DNA of 64,000 nucleotides, taken from NCBI GenBank assembly GCA_030532125.1, contig JAUNLU010000001.1, positions 301,960 through 365,959 of the forward strand, given 5' to 3'. The DNA is from Trueperella sp. GTDB lineage: Bacteria > Actinomycetota > Actinomycetes > Actinomycetales > Actinomycetaceae. Positions 17,837-26,270 of this stretch are shown piece by piece. Under the pieces are notes generated by a model, which worked only from the letters and a program-made list of their open reading frames with translations, had not been told where the DNA came from and did no database searches. The position numbers were made by a program, and so were the translations under genes. The stretch's first letter is position 1, and each line of letters starts with the position of its first letter.

Positions 17837-19057
17837 CTAGTTAGTTTTGGTGTGGTAGAAATTTTCCAGGGTTTGCGCTTTGAACTCCCAGTAAGTGCCT
17901 GCCAAAATTGCGGCACGGATTTGTGCCACCAGATTTACGGTAAAAAATTCATTGTGAATAGTCGCCAAGGTCGCGGAGATCATTTCTTTGGCTTTGAAAG
18001 CGTGGTGTAAGTACGCCTTGGAATAGTGCGTGCAGGTGTAACAGCTACAGCCTGCCACTAGTGGCGAAAAGTCACGGCGGAATTCTGCCCGAGTGATATT
18101 GAAGCGCCCAGTAGGAGCATAGATTGCAGCGTTACGCGCTACCCGGGAGGGATTCACACAATCGAATGTGTCTACGCCAGCTTCTACCGCAGCAAAGAGG
18201 TCATCCGGTTCCGATATCCCCAATAGGTGCCGAGCGCGGTCTTCCGGAAGTTCGGCACTAACCCAGCCCACGATGGTTCCCAGATTCTCTTTCTCTAGCG
18301 CGCCGCCGATTCCGAAGCCGTCAAATCTTTGCCCGTCGATTTCCATCGCGCCTAGGTCGCGGGCAGCTTTGCGGCGTAAATCTTCATATTGGGCGCCTTG
18401 GATGACGCCGAACAGCTGCTGATATGGCTTATCAGCTCGGGCTGCAGTTAGCTCCCGATGCGCCACTAAACAGCGCTGCGCCCACAGCCGGGTGCGCTCC
18501 AACGACTGCTCTTGATAGCTGCGCGTATTGTGCAAGGTAGTGAGCTCATCGAAAGCGAAAATAATATCTGCACCCAGTTCGTGCTGGATACGCATCGAAA
18601 TCTCTGGCGTGAACCGGTGCCGCGAACCGTCTAGGTGGGAACGGAACCACACGCCGTCGTCGTCCACATTGGCAAGCCGCTCTTTACCAGCTGCCACCGC
18701 AAAGTCACCTTGTTGCCCGGAAAACTCGGCCGATAACACTTTTTTGAATCCCGAGCCAAGCGACATCACTTGGAAGCCGCCCGAATCCGTATAGGTGGGG
18801 CCGGGCCAGTTCATGAATTTGCCTAAACCGCCGGCAGCATCCACTATTTCCGAGCCAGGCTGCAGATAGAGGTGGTAAGCATTTGCCAGCACCGCCTGTG
18901 CTCCAGTTGCCGCGATACTCTCCGGGAGCACACCTTTCACTGTGGCTTTCGTTCCTACTGGGATGAATGCCGGAGTCTGGATATCACCGTGTGGAGTGTG
19001 AATCGTGCCGGCGCGCCCGAGCGTCCCCGCTAAACGCGCCTCAATCTGATACCGCAT
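17837..19057 (-). CDS. tgt: tRNA-guanine transglycosylase
   Basis: The enzyme exchanges guanine for queuine or preQ1 at position 34 of GUN-anticodon tRNAs. The 406-residue protein has TPAFIPVGTKATVKGVLPE, the catalytic-region YTDSGGFQVMSLGSG, FDCVNPSRVARNA with the nucleophile Asp, and the zinc site CSCYTCTHYSKAYLHHAF. A GTG at 19084 is an alternative start, but ATG 19057 gives the usual N terminus (MRYQIEARL). It overlaps the transporter gene upstream by 17 bp, so the two are translated from one mRNA. No queuosine biosynthesis genes are in the window. With the transporter this points to salvage of an imported base. Confidence 0.94.
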   Translation of the reverse strand: MRYQIEARLAGTLGRAGTIHTPHGDIQTPAFIPVGTKATVKGVLPESIAATGAQAVLANAYHLYLQPGSEIVDAAGGLGKFMNWPGPTYTDSGGFQVMSLGSGFKKVLSAEFSGQQGDFAVAAGKERLANVDDDGVWFRSHLDGSRHRFTPEISMRIQHELGADIIFAFDELTTLHNTRSYQEQSLERTRLWAQRCLVAHRELTAARADKPYQQLFGVIQGAQYEDLRRKAARDLGAMEIDGQRFDGFGIGGALEKENLGTIVGWVSAELPEDRARHLLGISEPDDLFAAVEAGVDTFDCVNPSRVARNAAIYAPTGRFNITRAEFRRDFSPLVAGCSCYTCTHYSKAYLHHAFKAKEMISATLATIHNEFFTVNLVAQIRAAILAGTYWEFKAQTLENFYHTKTN

Positions 19058-19712
19058 TGGCCTCACTCCAGTTTGTTTCTCCACGCTTGATCGCCCCGAT
19101 CACCAGATAGGTGACCGGGAGGAATACTACTTCAACTGCCACTTTATATAGATAACCCACCAGCATTAGGTTGAAAATCGTCCCCCACCCGATGACTCCA
19201 ACCCAAGCTATGGCGCAGAACGTGACGGTATCCGCCAACTCACCTACCGCAGTAGAACCAATGAGCCGGGCCCACATATGTTGCTTACCCCAGCGTTCTT
19301 TGATGCGGGTGAGCACCCAGGCATTGAGTAGTTGACCGATTAAATAGCCGCACAGCGAAGCCGCCACGAAGCGCGGCACCACACCTAGTACTGCAGCAAA
19401 AGCAGTTTGGTCGGTGTAGGACGGATCCGGTGGAGCCTGAATAATCACCCAAAAGACCACCGATGCCACTATCGACACCGCAAATCCCAGCACGATAGCG
19501 CGCCGGGCGCGAGTGAAACCATAAACTTCGGCGAGCACGTCACCCAAAATATAAGTGAGCGGGAAAAGCACGGCGCCGCCGTCGAAAACCAGACCGCCAA
19601 TATTTATTAATTTGGTGGCACCGATATTGGATAGCAGCAGGAAAGAAACGAAGAAAACTGCTACTGCGTCGTAGTATCGCGTGGGGCGGGGCAGGGCAGA
19701 AATTTTGGGCAT
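19041..19712 (-). CDS. yhhQ: Queuosine precursor transporter (YhhQ/VUT family)
   Basis: A 223-residue membrane protein with six to seven helices. Family motifs are LLLSNIGATKLINIGGL near the N terminus, GGAVLFPLTYILGDVLAEVYGF, and LIGSTAVGELADTVTFCAIAW. In Escherichia coli YhhQ imports queuosine precursors, and the direct overlap with tgt here supports the same job. ATG 19712 follows GAGGAGCC. The 83 bp upstream contains no recognisable preQ1 riboswitch. Confidence 0.9.
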   Translation of the reverse strand: MPKISALPRPTRYYDAVAVFFVSFLLLSNIGATKLINIGGLVFDGGAVLFPLTYILGDVLAEVYGFTRARRAIVLGFAVSIVASVVFWVIIQAPPDPSYTDQTAFAAVLGVVPRFVAASLCGYLIGQLLNAWVLTRIKERWGKQHMWARLIGSTAVGELADTVTFCAIAWVGVIGWGTIFNLMLVGYLYKVAVEVVFLPVTYLVIGAIKRGETNWSEANAVSD

Positions 19713-19795
19713 AGCGGTGGCTCCTCATGCTAATTAACTATGGTGCGAGGTGCTGCCACCACCGTCGCAAATTTTCACGGATATATTAGCACGGG

Positions 19796-20611
19796 TCAGT
19801 TGGCTAGTTTTATTACCGTGGCGCCATCCACAGTAGAAATTTCTTGTGTGAGCGTAACCGGATTTCCGGTTCCTAAACTCAGTGTTTGCCCTGGTAGCAG
19901 GTAGGCGTCACCGCTGACGACGTAGTTGGCCGCGTTGGCCAGTAGCTCGTAGGAAGTTTCTGGGCTAGCGGCGGTGACTTCTAGATCCAGATGGCCGAAT
20001 ATCGGCAGACCGAATGTGCGCCCGAACCCGCTCGCTAAGGTGCGCACATTTACCCACAGCGGCAGCGGCACTTGCCCTTCGGTTAGCAACTGCGCCAGTT
20101 CGTGCACCATTTCCGGTGGTTGTACCACGCCTAATTCAGCCCGGAATGCCCCGATCGCAGCGGGTTCTTCCAGTAAGGCATCTGCCACCTGGGTGTAGAT
20201 CGTATGCGCCGCCACCGTGAAGTGGCGGGCGCGCAGTTGGGCCGCGTTTTCTTTCCCGCCCTGCTCAGGTACCTCGGGCAACATGCCGGGCTTGGTCGGG
20301 ATTTTAGCTTCTGGCGTGGGGAAGAACGACGCCACCACAAAAAACTCATGCGGTGGCAATTTACCTCTATCCGGCGAAAATACATCATTAAACGGCGAAA
20401 GTAATACCCAAACTTCGCCCGCTTTGAACTGCAAAATCCGCCCAGCACCGTCTGTCCCCTCTGCCCAACTCGGAGCAGTCCAGTTACCGGGCCACTTTTG
20501 GGGGATGCGCGCACAAGCTGCGTCTAGGTCAATCGGTGCGGAATACAGCAACAGCACCGAGAATGCGGTGGTCGCATTGGGATGGACTGCGGAAATCCCC
20601 AGTTGTTGCAT
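19796..20611 (-). CDS. DUF4261 domain protein
   Basis: A 271-residue soluble protein. The C-terminal half carries the DUF4261 pattern: LPLWVNVRTLASGFGRTFGL, then PIFGHLDLEVTAASPETSYELL. The N-terminal half begins with FSVLLLYSAPIDLDA. The family function is unknown; members often stand near loci involved in protein-protein or inter-bacterial interactions, but nothing nearby supports this. AGGGG lies six bases before ATG 20611. It is probably an independent unit between yhhQ and the CYTH gene. Confidence 0.72.
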   Translation of the reverse strand: MQQLGISAVHPNATTAFSVLLLYSAPIDLDAACARIPQKWPGNWTAPSWAEGTDGAGRILQFKAGEVWVLLSPFNDVFSPDRGKLPPHEFFVVASFFPTPEAKIPTKPGMLPEVPEQGGKENAAQLRARHFTVAAHTIYTQVADALLEEPAAIGAFRAELGVVQPPEMVHELAQLLTEGQVPLPLWVNVRTLASGFGRTFGLPIFGHLDLEVTAASPETSYELLANAANYVVSGDAYLLPGQTLSLGTGNPVTLTQEISTVDGATVIKLAN

Positions 20612-20670
20612 GGTGTCCCCTAAGTCAGTTAAGTAGTTAAATCAGCGAAGTCAGCGTGCCAGTATGCGAG

Positions 20671-21318
20671 CTACATATCTAAGAAGTACGGCCCACGAGA
20701 TTCCAGCTCGCGCCGGTAGACGGCGTCCCACTGCGTCCACGGCACCCGCGAAAGTGAGTCATTGGTGAAGCGCGGATCGTCGGTCAATTCCGTAACGCAA
20801 AAATCTGGGATCTTCAGGCCAACTACCGGGGAGACCCGCTCAATTTCAGCAATAATCAGCCCAGCGTTCTGACCACCAAATACATCGAATTCCCAGCCGT
20901 CTTCGTCAATCCAAATCGAGTAGCGATTCTTCAACACCAACTGAGTGGAGCGGTACAGGATCTGCACGGCTACATCCAAATCTAGCTCAGCTTCCATTTC
21001 ATAGCGTTCCCCGCCTACCGCTGGGGATTTCACTGCAACTGAGCCAATCGCAGCACTGTGGTCACCGTCCATCAGCTCCGAAAGCAGTTTGCGCTCGTAG
21101 GCACCAGCGTGGTCTATCCGATCGTCAAACGGTTCAAAAGCGATGGAGCGCCCGCGGAAACTCACCCGCACCCGCACTGCGTAACCGCCTTGGGCAAACA
21201 TGTAGGACTGCAGAATTACTTGGCTAGAGCCGTGGTTGTGCACATCTATCGGGAGCGCGTCCACTAAGAATTTTCGTTCAAACTCAAAGTTTTCCGCGAG
21301 GTTTTCATCTGGGTTCAT
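20671..21318 (-). CDS. CYTH-domain (triphosphate tunnel) protein
   Basis: A 215-residue protein beginning with the signature NFEFERKFLVD (the ExExK strand of the CYTH tunnel). Later strands show GGYAVRVRVSFRG, AGAYERKLLSEL, GERYEMEAELDLDVA and AEIERV, which would supply the basic and acidic tunnel residues. Relatives hydrolyse tripolyphosphate or thiamine triphosphate, or act as class IV adenylate cyclases; which applies is not decidable here. No Shine-Dalgarno sequence is present. A -10 box (TAAGCT) lies six bases upstream and a -35-like TTGTTG 17 bp further, so the mRNA is probably leaderless. Confidence 0.8.
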   Translation of the reverse strand: MNPDENLAENFEFERKFLVDALPIDVHNHGSSQVILQSYMFAQGGYAVRVRVSFRGRSIAFEPFDDRIDHAGAYERKLLSELMDGDHSAAIGSVAVKSPAVGGERYEMEAELDLDVAVQILYRSTQLVLKNRYSIWIDEDGWEFDVFGGQNAGLIIAEIERVSPVVGLKIPDFCVTELTDDPRFTNDSLSRVPWTQWDAVYRRELESRGPYFLDM

Positions 21319-21324
21319 GTGTTG

Positions 21325-21353
21325 AGCTTAGCCGCCTGGCAGCGGTGCAACAA
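21325..21353 (-). promoter_or_regulatory. Promoter of the CYTH gene (leaderless)
   Basis: On the minus strand TTGTTG (21353-21348) and TAAGCT (21330-21325) are spaced by 17 bases, and the ATG at 21318 starts six bases later. It is one of the clearest leaderless arrangements in the window. Confidence 0.5.
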
Positions 21354-21404
21354 GGAACCGCGCTGTTCACAACGTGGGAGCATTTGCTCCGCGGGTAGCC
21401 GGAG

Positions 21405-21410
21405 TAGATT
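21405..21410 (+). promoter_or_regulatory. Candidate -10 box of ilvA (leaderless start)
   Basis: TAGATT lies eight bases before ATG 21419, and no ribosome site is present. A -35-like TTTGCT at 21383-21388 is 16 bp upstream. Confidence 0.4.
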
Positions 21411-21418
21411 ATGGGAAT

Positions 21419-22669
21419 ATGTCGAATTTACCTACCGGAACCGATGTAGTGGTGGCCGCACAGACGCTGGGTCAGACCGTGCGGCGCACCCCACTCGAAG
21501 AATCTCCCCGCCTTAGCAAATTGACTGGGCGGCAAGTTCTGCTCAAGCGCGAAGATATGCAGGTAGGGCGCTCGTACAAGGTGCGCGGCGCCTTGAATTT
21601 CATTGCGAGCTTGACGGAAGACGACGCTGCCCGCGGTGTAGTTTGCGCTTCAGCGGGCAACCACGCCCAAGGGGTAGCTTTCGCCTGCAACCGCCGGCAA
21701 ATAAAGGGCACTATTTTCATTCCCTCCACTACCCCCCGCCAGAAACGCAACCGCATTGCCGATATCGGCGGCAACTGGATCACGCTGGAAGTACAGGGCA
21801 CCACTTTTGACGAAGCCTCCGAAGCGGCGCGGGAATTTGCGGAAGAAACTGGCGCCATCTATGTGCACCCATTCGATGATCCGCGCACAATCGACGGCCA
21901 GGGTACGGTAGTAAAAGAAATTTTCGAGCAAGCAAAAGTGCCGCCGAAAACTGTGGTGGTCCCGGTGGGCGGTGGCGGACTGCTAGCGGGCACCGCAATC
22001 TGGGTGAAACAGTTCTACCCGGAAACAAAAGTTATTGGGGTAGAGCCGGCTGGAGCAGCTTCAATGCAGTTGGCGCTAGAATCAGGCGGGCCGCAAACTC
22101 TCTCCGAACTAGATAACTTCGCTGATGGCACTGCGGTAGCACGCGCCGGGGATCTAACTTATGAAATAGCTAAGAAATTTGTGGATCAGATTGTGATAGT
22201 GCCCGAGGGTGAAATCTGTTCCGAAATGCTGCAGCTGTACCAGGTGGAGGGCATAATCACGGAGCCTGCTGGGGCGCTCGCTATGGCCGCTTTGCACGGA
22301 TACCTGGGGGAACTGCCGGACGGGCCAGTGGCTTGTATCGTATCCGGTGGTAATAACGACGTCTCCCGCTATGACGACATTGTAGAGCGCGCCATGATCC
22401 ACGAAGGATTCCGGCACTACTTCTTGGTGACGTTCCCACAACGACCAGGGGCATTACGTGGTTTCTTGGATTCTGTACTCTCTGAGGGGGAGGACATCAT
22501 CCAGTTTGAGTACACCAAGAAGAACAACCGGGAAACTGGCCCGGCGTTGGTAGGAATTGAAATTGAGGATCCGCATCGGCTACCTGCGCTATTAGAGCGC
22601 ATGGATGCGTCTGATCTGCAGATTGAGAAACTGGAGCCAAATTCTCCCGCATTCGCCTATATGCTGTAA
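21419..22669 (+). CDS. ilvA: Threonine ammonia-lyase (short biosynthetic-type form)
   Basis: A 416-residue PLP enzyme that deaminates threonine to 2-oxobutyrate, the first step to isoleucine. LKREDMQVGRSYKVRGALNF contains the PLP lysine region, CASAGNHAQGVAFACNR the phosphate-binding loop, and PVGGGGLLAGTAIW the glycine loop. A single ACT-like domain at the C terminus (HYFLVTFPQRPGALRGFLDS) suggests allosteric control, as in corynebacterial IlvA. The frame is open upstream to GTG 21374; ATG 21419 was chosen because it fits the family start and the -10 box. No other ilv genes are nearby. Confidence 0.93.
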   Translation: MSNLPTGTDVVVAAQTLGQTVRRTPLEESPRLSKLTGRQVLLKREDMQVGRSYKVRGALNFIASLTEDDAARGVVCASAGNHAQGVAFACNRRQIKGTIFIPSTTPRQKRNRIADIGGNWITLEVQGTTFDEASEAAREFAEETGAIYVHPFDDPRTIDGQGTVVKEIFEQAKVPPKTVVVPVGGGGLLAGTAIWVKQFYPETKVIGVEPAGAASMQLALESGGPQTLSELDNFADGTAVARAGDLTYEIAKKFVDQIVIVPEGEICSEMLQLYQVEGIITEPAGALAMAALHGYLGELPDGPVACIVSGGNNDVSRYDDIVERAMIHEGFRHYFLVTFPQRPGALRGFLDSVLSEGEDIIQFEYTKKNNRETGPALVGIEIEDPHRLPALLERMDASDLQIEKLEPNSPAFAYML

Positions 22670-22716
22670 CCAGCAAACTTGAATCCCGCACTGGGTTGAA
22701 TGACGGAGGAATAAGT

Positions 22717-23541
22717 ATGTCGGAATCCACCAATTTGGATCGCCAGGAGCTTGAGGGTACTACCCCACCTAAAACGCCGAAGAAAAAATGGCTGTGGACT
22801 GGGGCGGTAATCCTCGCAGTAGTAGCCACCATTGCGGTAGCGGCACTCATTGCTAACTTGGCGGGTGGCAAGACCCCGGCACAACCGACCGATGCGGCGG
22901 GGCACAGCCACGGCAATCAATCTCAGGAAGCAGAGTCCAATAGCTACGGCATTCCGGATACCAGTGATGTAAACCCACAAGCTAAAGACCTCATTGAAAT
23001 GCAGCACCGGCGCGATCCAGGTGATCCGCGTGCCCTCGGTAAGGTAGATGCGCCGGTAATCGTAGAGCTGTATTCCGATTTCCAGTGTGGTCACTGCGCT
23101 AACTTCGCCATGAACACTTTGACCAAAGTAGCTGATCTGATTGAAGACGGCACAGTCCGGATTGAATTTAATAACTTCCCAGTTTTGGGTGATGCCTCTA
23201 TTTTGGCGGCACAGGCGGCGGTAGCAGCTGGGGAACAGGATAAATTCTGGGAATTCCATGATTATCTGTATCAGAATCTGCTCGCCAACACCCCAGTTGA
23301 ATACACTGCGGAGGGGTTGACCGCAGCTGCAGAAAAGATCGGCGTCGAAGATCTAGCCCGATTCCAAGAAGATATGGAAAAGGCCGCCCAAACCGTGCAG
23401 CAAGAGCAAGGTAACGCACTGCAAAACCTGCGGCTGGAGGGAACGCCGTCTATGTTCGTCGGATACTTGTTCTCCGGCGGAAGTATCCCGGAAGATGTTT
23501 TCCGCCAGGCAGTAGCCCAGGAACTAGAACGCTACCAGTAG
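22717..23541 (+). CDS. Membrane-anchored DsbA-like thiol:disulfide oxidoreductase
   Basis: A 274-residue protein with a cytosolic basic start, one membrane segment (residues of about 24-45, GAVILAVVATIAVAALIANL) and an extracytoplasmic thioredoxin-fold domain. The active site reads YSDFQCGHCANF, a CxxC with Gly-His between the cysteines, and a cis-Pro loop lies in EGTPSMFVG near the end. It belongs to the actinobacterial DsbA/MdbA-like group that makes disulfides in exported proteins, or to the DsbG-like thioredoxin_4 group. GGAGG seven bases before ATG 22717 sets the start. It follows ilvA by 47 bp. No DsbB/VKOR partner is in the window. Confidence 0.88.
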   Translation: MSESTNLDRQELEGTTPPKTPKKKWLWTGAVILAVVATIAVAALIANLAGGKTPAQPTDAAGHSHGNQSQEAESNSYGIPDTSDVNPQAKDLIEMQHRRDPGDPRALGKVDAPVIVELYSDFQCGHCANFAMNTLTKVADLIEDGTVRIEFNNFPVLGDASILAAQAAVAAGEQDKFWEFHDYLYQNLLANTPVEYTAEGLTAAAEKIGVEDLARFQEDMEKAAQTVQQEQGNALQNLRLEGTPSMFVGYLFSGGSIPEDVFRQAVAQELERYQ

Positions 23542-23586
23542 TCCCGTATTGCTAGTTAGTATGCAAATGTTGGCAAAGGAGCGCAT

Positions 23587-24168
23587 ATGACTGCATTAAA
23601 GAAACTAATTTCGAACATCTTCATGTACTTCTCGCAGTGGGAATTCCGCCCAGTTGCGAAGAGTCTCCCGCAGAAAACCATCGTGATCGGCGCCCCACAC
23701 TCCTCCCTGTGGGATGCAGTTTATATGGTGGCAGCCATCTGGAATATCGGGCGTGACTTCAAGTTCTTAGTCAAAGACGATCTCATGCGCACTCCGCTAG
23801 CGCTGATTTTGAAACCACTGGGCGGAATCTGGGTGGATCGGACCTCGCCGCATGGTCTGGTGGAGCAAATCGTAGCTGCATCACAGAGCTCTGATGACTT
23901 CATACTGGTCCTGGCGCCAGAAGCTACTCGATCTGCCGTGGAATACTGGCGTTCCGGCTTCTACTACATGGCGAAAGAAGCCAATATCCCAGTGACCCTC
24001 GGCTTCATCGACCACCGCAATAAGACTTACGGTTGGGGCGAATCAATCGAACTCACTGGCGATATGACAGCTGATATGGACAAGCTGCGCGAGTTCTACG
24101 AGGGAATGACTGGCGTAAATCCAGGCACTGAATCTATTCCCCGGTTGCGCGCCGAAGACGAAGCCTAA
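23587..24168 (+). CDS. 1-Acylglycerol-3-phosphate acyltransferase family protein (PlsC-like)
   Basis: A 193-residue acyltransferase. The catalytic HxxxxD motif is [13 protein letters not shown], and a second block reads [20 protein letters not shown], where the family's usual EGTRS is EATRS. A third block, PVTLGFIDH, follows. Members attach acyl groups to lysophosphatidate or related membrane-lipid acceptors. The protein is shorter than typical PlsC and has no clear membrane helix, so it may act peripherally on a different acceptor. AAAGGAG before ATG 23587 supports the start. Its last codon overlaps nadE on the other strand by four bases. Confidence 0.85.
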   Translation: MTALKKLISNIFMYFSQWEFRPVAKSLPQKTIVIGAPHSSLWDAVYMVAAIWNIGRDFKFLVKDDLMRTPLALILKPLGGIWVDRTSPHGLVEQIVAASQSSDDFILVLAPEATRSAVEYWRSGFYYMAKEANIPVTLGFIDHRNKTYGWGESIELTGDMTADMDKLREFYEGMTGVNPGTESIPRLRAEDEA

Positions 24169-25004
24169 CTCTGGGCCGCCTCCCACTGCCCCGGGGTGAG
24201 GGGCAGCGCCCGCTTATGCGCGGTACGCCGATACCAGCCCAAGATAGTTTCTTCCGCCGCATCGGAGACATCTGCCCCAGTTAGATAGGCGTCGATATCG
24301 GCATAGCTCACTCCCAGCGCCACCTCATCTGGCTGCAGTGGCTTATCGGCTTCTAAGTCCGCCGTCGGAACTTTTTCCACCAGGTGTTCCGGGCAACCCA
24401 GCTGCCGAGCCGCTGCCCGCACTTGCCCTTTAGTTAGCCCGGTTAGTGGAGTGAGGTCAGCAGCGCCGTCACCGAATTTGGTAAAAAATCCGACTAGCGA
24501 CTCCGCGGCTTGATCGGTGCCAATCACCAGCATCCGCCGCGCACCTGCCACCGCAAACTGCGCAATCATCCGTTCCCGAGCTTTGACGTTGCCGCGCACA
24601 AAGTCGGTATAACCCGCAGTGTCCGCAGCGGCAGCGGTAACTGCCTGCCACATGGCGTCAGCAGCGGCGCCGATATTTACGGTCAAAAATTCATCTGGGT
24701 CGATGAACGCAACAGCATCCTGCGCATCAGATTCATCCGCCTGCACCTGGTAAGGCAAGCGCATCGCCACAAAAGTGGCATCACCGCCGCGAGCGCGCAC
24801 TTCTTCGCAAGCCAGCTGTGCTAACCGCCCCGCCAGGGTGGAATCCACCCCACCAGAAATCCCCAGCACATAGCCAGCTGTACCGGTTTGCTGTAGGTAC
24901 CCAGCTAGGAAATCGATTCGGCGGCGAATTTCCCGCGCCGGATCAAAGTCCGTTACTACTTCGAGCTCCTGCATTATTCGTTGCTGCATGGCTTTATGCT
25001 GCAT
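24165..25004 (-). CDS. nadE: NH3-dependent NAD+ synthetase
   Basis: The enzyme amidates nicotinate adenine dinucleotide to NAD+ with ATP and ammonia. The 279-residue protein has the N-type PP-loop [37 protein letters not shown] and [19 protein letters not shown], followed by [20 protein letters not shown]. It lacks the N-terminal glutaminase (nitrilase) domain found in many actinobacterial NadE proteins, so it must use free ammonia. GGAGATAATC stands before ATG 25004. It converges on the acyltransferase gene, and the small membrane-protein gene lies just upstream on the same strand. Confidence 0.93.
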   Translation of the reverse strand: MQHKAMQQRIMQELEVVTDFDPAREIRRRIDFLAGYLQQTGTAGYVLGISGGVDSTLAGRLAQLACEEVRARGGDATFVAMRLPYQVQADESDAQDAVAFIDPDEFLTVNIGAAADAMWQAVTAAAADTAGYTDFVRGNVKARERMIAQFAVAGARRMLVIGTDQAAESLVGFFTKFGDGAADLTPLTGLTKGQVRAAARQLGCPEHLVEKVPTADLEADKPLQPDEVALGVSYADIDAYLTGADVSDAAEETILGWYRRTAHKRALPLTPGQWEAAQS

Positions 25005-25006
25005 GA

Positions 25007-25243
25007 TTATCTCCGTTTTTTCGGATTGGTGCGGTCGTTTTTCTGGGAGTTGCCTGGGGAGCTATTGCCTCCACGGCTGTGCTGGTATATCTCGAAACCC
25101 ACCACGAATGAAGAACCGAGGAAGGCAGCACCGAGTGCCCAGCCAATGCGGTCATACCAGCCGGGGAGTATGAAAGTGAGTCCCACTGCTAGCACTGCCA
25201 GAGTAAGCAACAAGGCCAAGGTGCGGCGGCCAACTAGATCCAT
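25007..25243 (-). CDS. Small two-helix membrane protein, 78 residues
   Basis: ATG 25243 follows GGAGG by seven bases and is preferred over 25288. The protein has two hydrophobic helices, [20 protein letters not shown] and [20 protein letters not shown], and a polar, basic tail ([19 protein letters not shown]). It ends two bases before the nadE start, so the pair is one transcription unit. I do not recognise the family. Confidence 0.7.
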   Translation of the reverse strand: MDLVGRRTLALLLTLAVLAVGLTFILPGWYDRIGWALGAAFLGSSFVVGFEIYQHSRGGNSSPGNSQKNDRTNPKKRR

Positions 25244-25338
25244 AACTTCCTCCAGATAACTTGTGACTGCACGAGATTTCACGTTCACTGCCAGAATAGC
25301 CCGCGATAGCAGCCAGCACCCAATGCAAGAATTGTCTT

Positions 25339-26181
25339 ATGAAAGAACTGACGCTAAATAACGGCACAAAGATGCCGGCACTCGGCTTTGGCACCTATAA
25401 AATTTCCGATGCGGAAGGCGTGGGCGCGGTGCAGACGGCGCTAGAGATCGGCTACCGCCACATTGACACTGCCCAGATGTACCACAATGAAGCGGGCGTA
25501 GGCAGCGGCATAGCGGCGGCCGGGGTGGCACGCGGCGAAATATTCCTCACCACTAAACTGGATAACCCCTACCATCTGCCGGAAGATGCGCGCCGGGAGT
25601 TTGCGGCGTCGCTGGAAAAACTGGGCACCGACTACGTCGACTTGTTCTTGATGCACTGGCCCGTTCCGATGTATTACGACGGCGATTTCGTAACTACCTA
25701 CCAGGTGATGGAAGAATTTGTGGCTGACGGGCGGGCCCGCGCCGTCGGCGTCTCCAATTTCGAGGGTTACCATATCGATAAATTGCTCGACGCTGGCTGC
25801 TCCGTACCAGCAGTTAACCAGGTGGAGCTACATCCCTATTTCCAGAATCGGGAAGTGGTGGCATATTGCCAGGCACACGGGATTGCGGTGGAAGCGTGGT
25901 CGCCATTAGGGCGGGCTACGGTGCTGACCGATCCCACTATTTTGCAGATTGCCGAGCGGTATGCTGCCACCGCAGCGCAGGTAGTGCTGGCTTGGCAACT
26001 GGCGAAAGGCTATATCGCAATTCCGAAGTCGGTTAATCCACAACGGCAGCAGGAAAATTTTGCGGCGCAGCAGCTGGAACTAGATGCAGCTGCGCTCGCG
26101 GCTATCGACGATTTGGATCGCGGGGAAGCCGGGCGGATTGGGAAGCACCCAGATGAGTTCGATCGGATGACCACGAACTAG
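25339..26181 (+). CDS. Aldo/keto reductase
   Basis: A 280-residue NADPH-dependent reductase with the AKR signature set: MPALGFGTYKI, YRHIDTAQMYHNEAGVG (catalytic Asp and Tyr), TTKLDN (catalytic Lys), VDLFLMHWPVP (catalytic His), AVGVSNFEGYHIDKLL and AIPKSVNPQRQQENF (NADP binding). It resembles the 2,5-diketo-D-gluconate reductase subgroup (AKR5), whose members reduce many aldehydes and ketones including methylglyoxal. No Shine-Dalgarno sequence is present. AAGAAT six bases upstream is a weak -10 candidate. There is no substrate clue from the neighbours. Confidence 0.92.
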   Translation: MKELTLNNGTKMPALGFGTYKISDAEGVGAVQTALEIGYRHIDTAQMYHNEAGVGSGIAAAGVARGEIFLTTKLDNPYHLPEDARREFAASLEKLGTDYVDLFLMHWPVPMYYDGDFVTTYQVMEEFVADGRARAVGVSNFEGYHIDKLLDAGCSVPAVNQVELHPYFQNREVVAYCQAHGIAVEAWSPLGRATVLTDPTILQIAERYAATAAQVVLAWQLAKGYIAIPKSVNPQRQQENFAAQQLELDAAALAAIDDLDRGEAGRIGKHPDEFDRMTTN

Positions 26182-26209
26182 CACTAGCTAAAACCTGTGG
26201 CGACCCGCG

Positions 26210-26215
26210 TATAAT
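26210..26215 (+). promoter_or_regulatory. Candidate -10 box before the PdxK/ThiD-type kinase
   Basis: A consensus TATAAT lies 55 bases before ATG 26271. No matching -35 box is visible. Between them is a G/C-rich imperfect hairpin (GGCACTGC...GTGCC, 26226-26249). It does not match a TPP riboswitch. Confidence 0.4.
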
Positions 26216-26270
26216 TTGGCGAGGTGGCACTGCCGGGCAGCGGTGCCTAACTATTCACTAGGAGAATTTC

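Noticed and set aside
19713..19795. Possible preQ1 riboswitch before the queuosine transporter
   Set aside because: No pseudoknot-forming pattern or A-rich tail typical of preQ1 aptamers was seen in the short gap.
26182..26270. Possible TPP riboswitch before the PdxK/ThiD-type kinase
   Set aside because: The conserved CTGAGA and related TPP-aptamer elements are absent; only a short GC hairpin is present.
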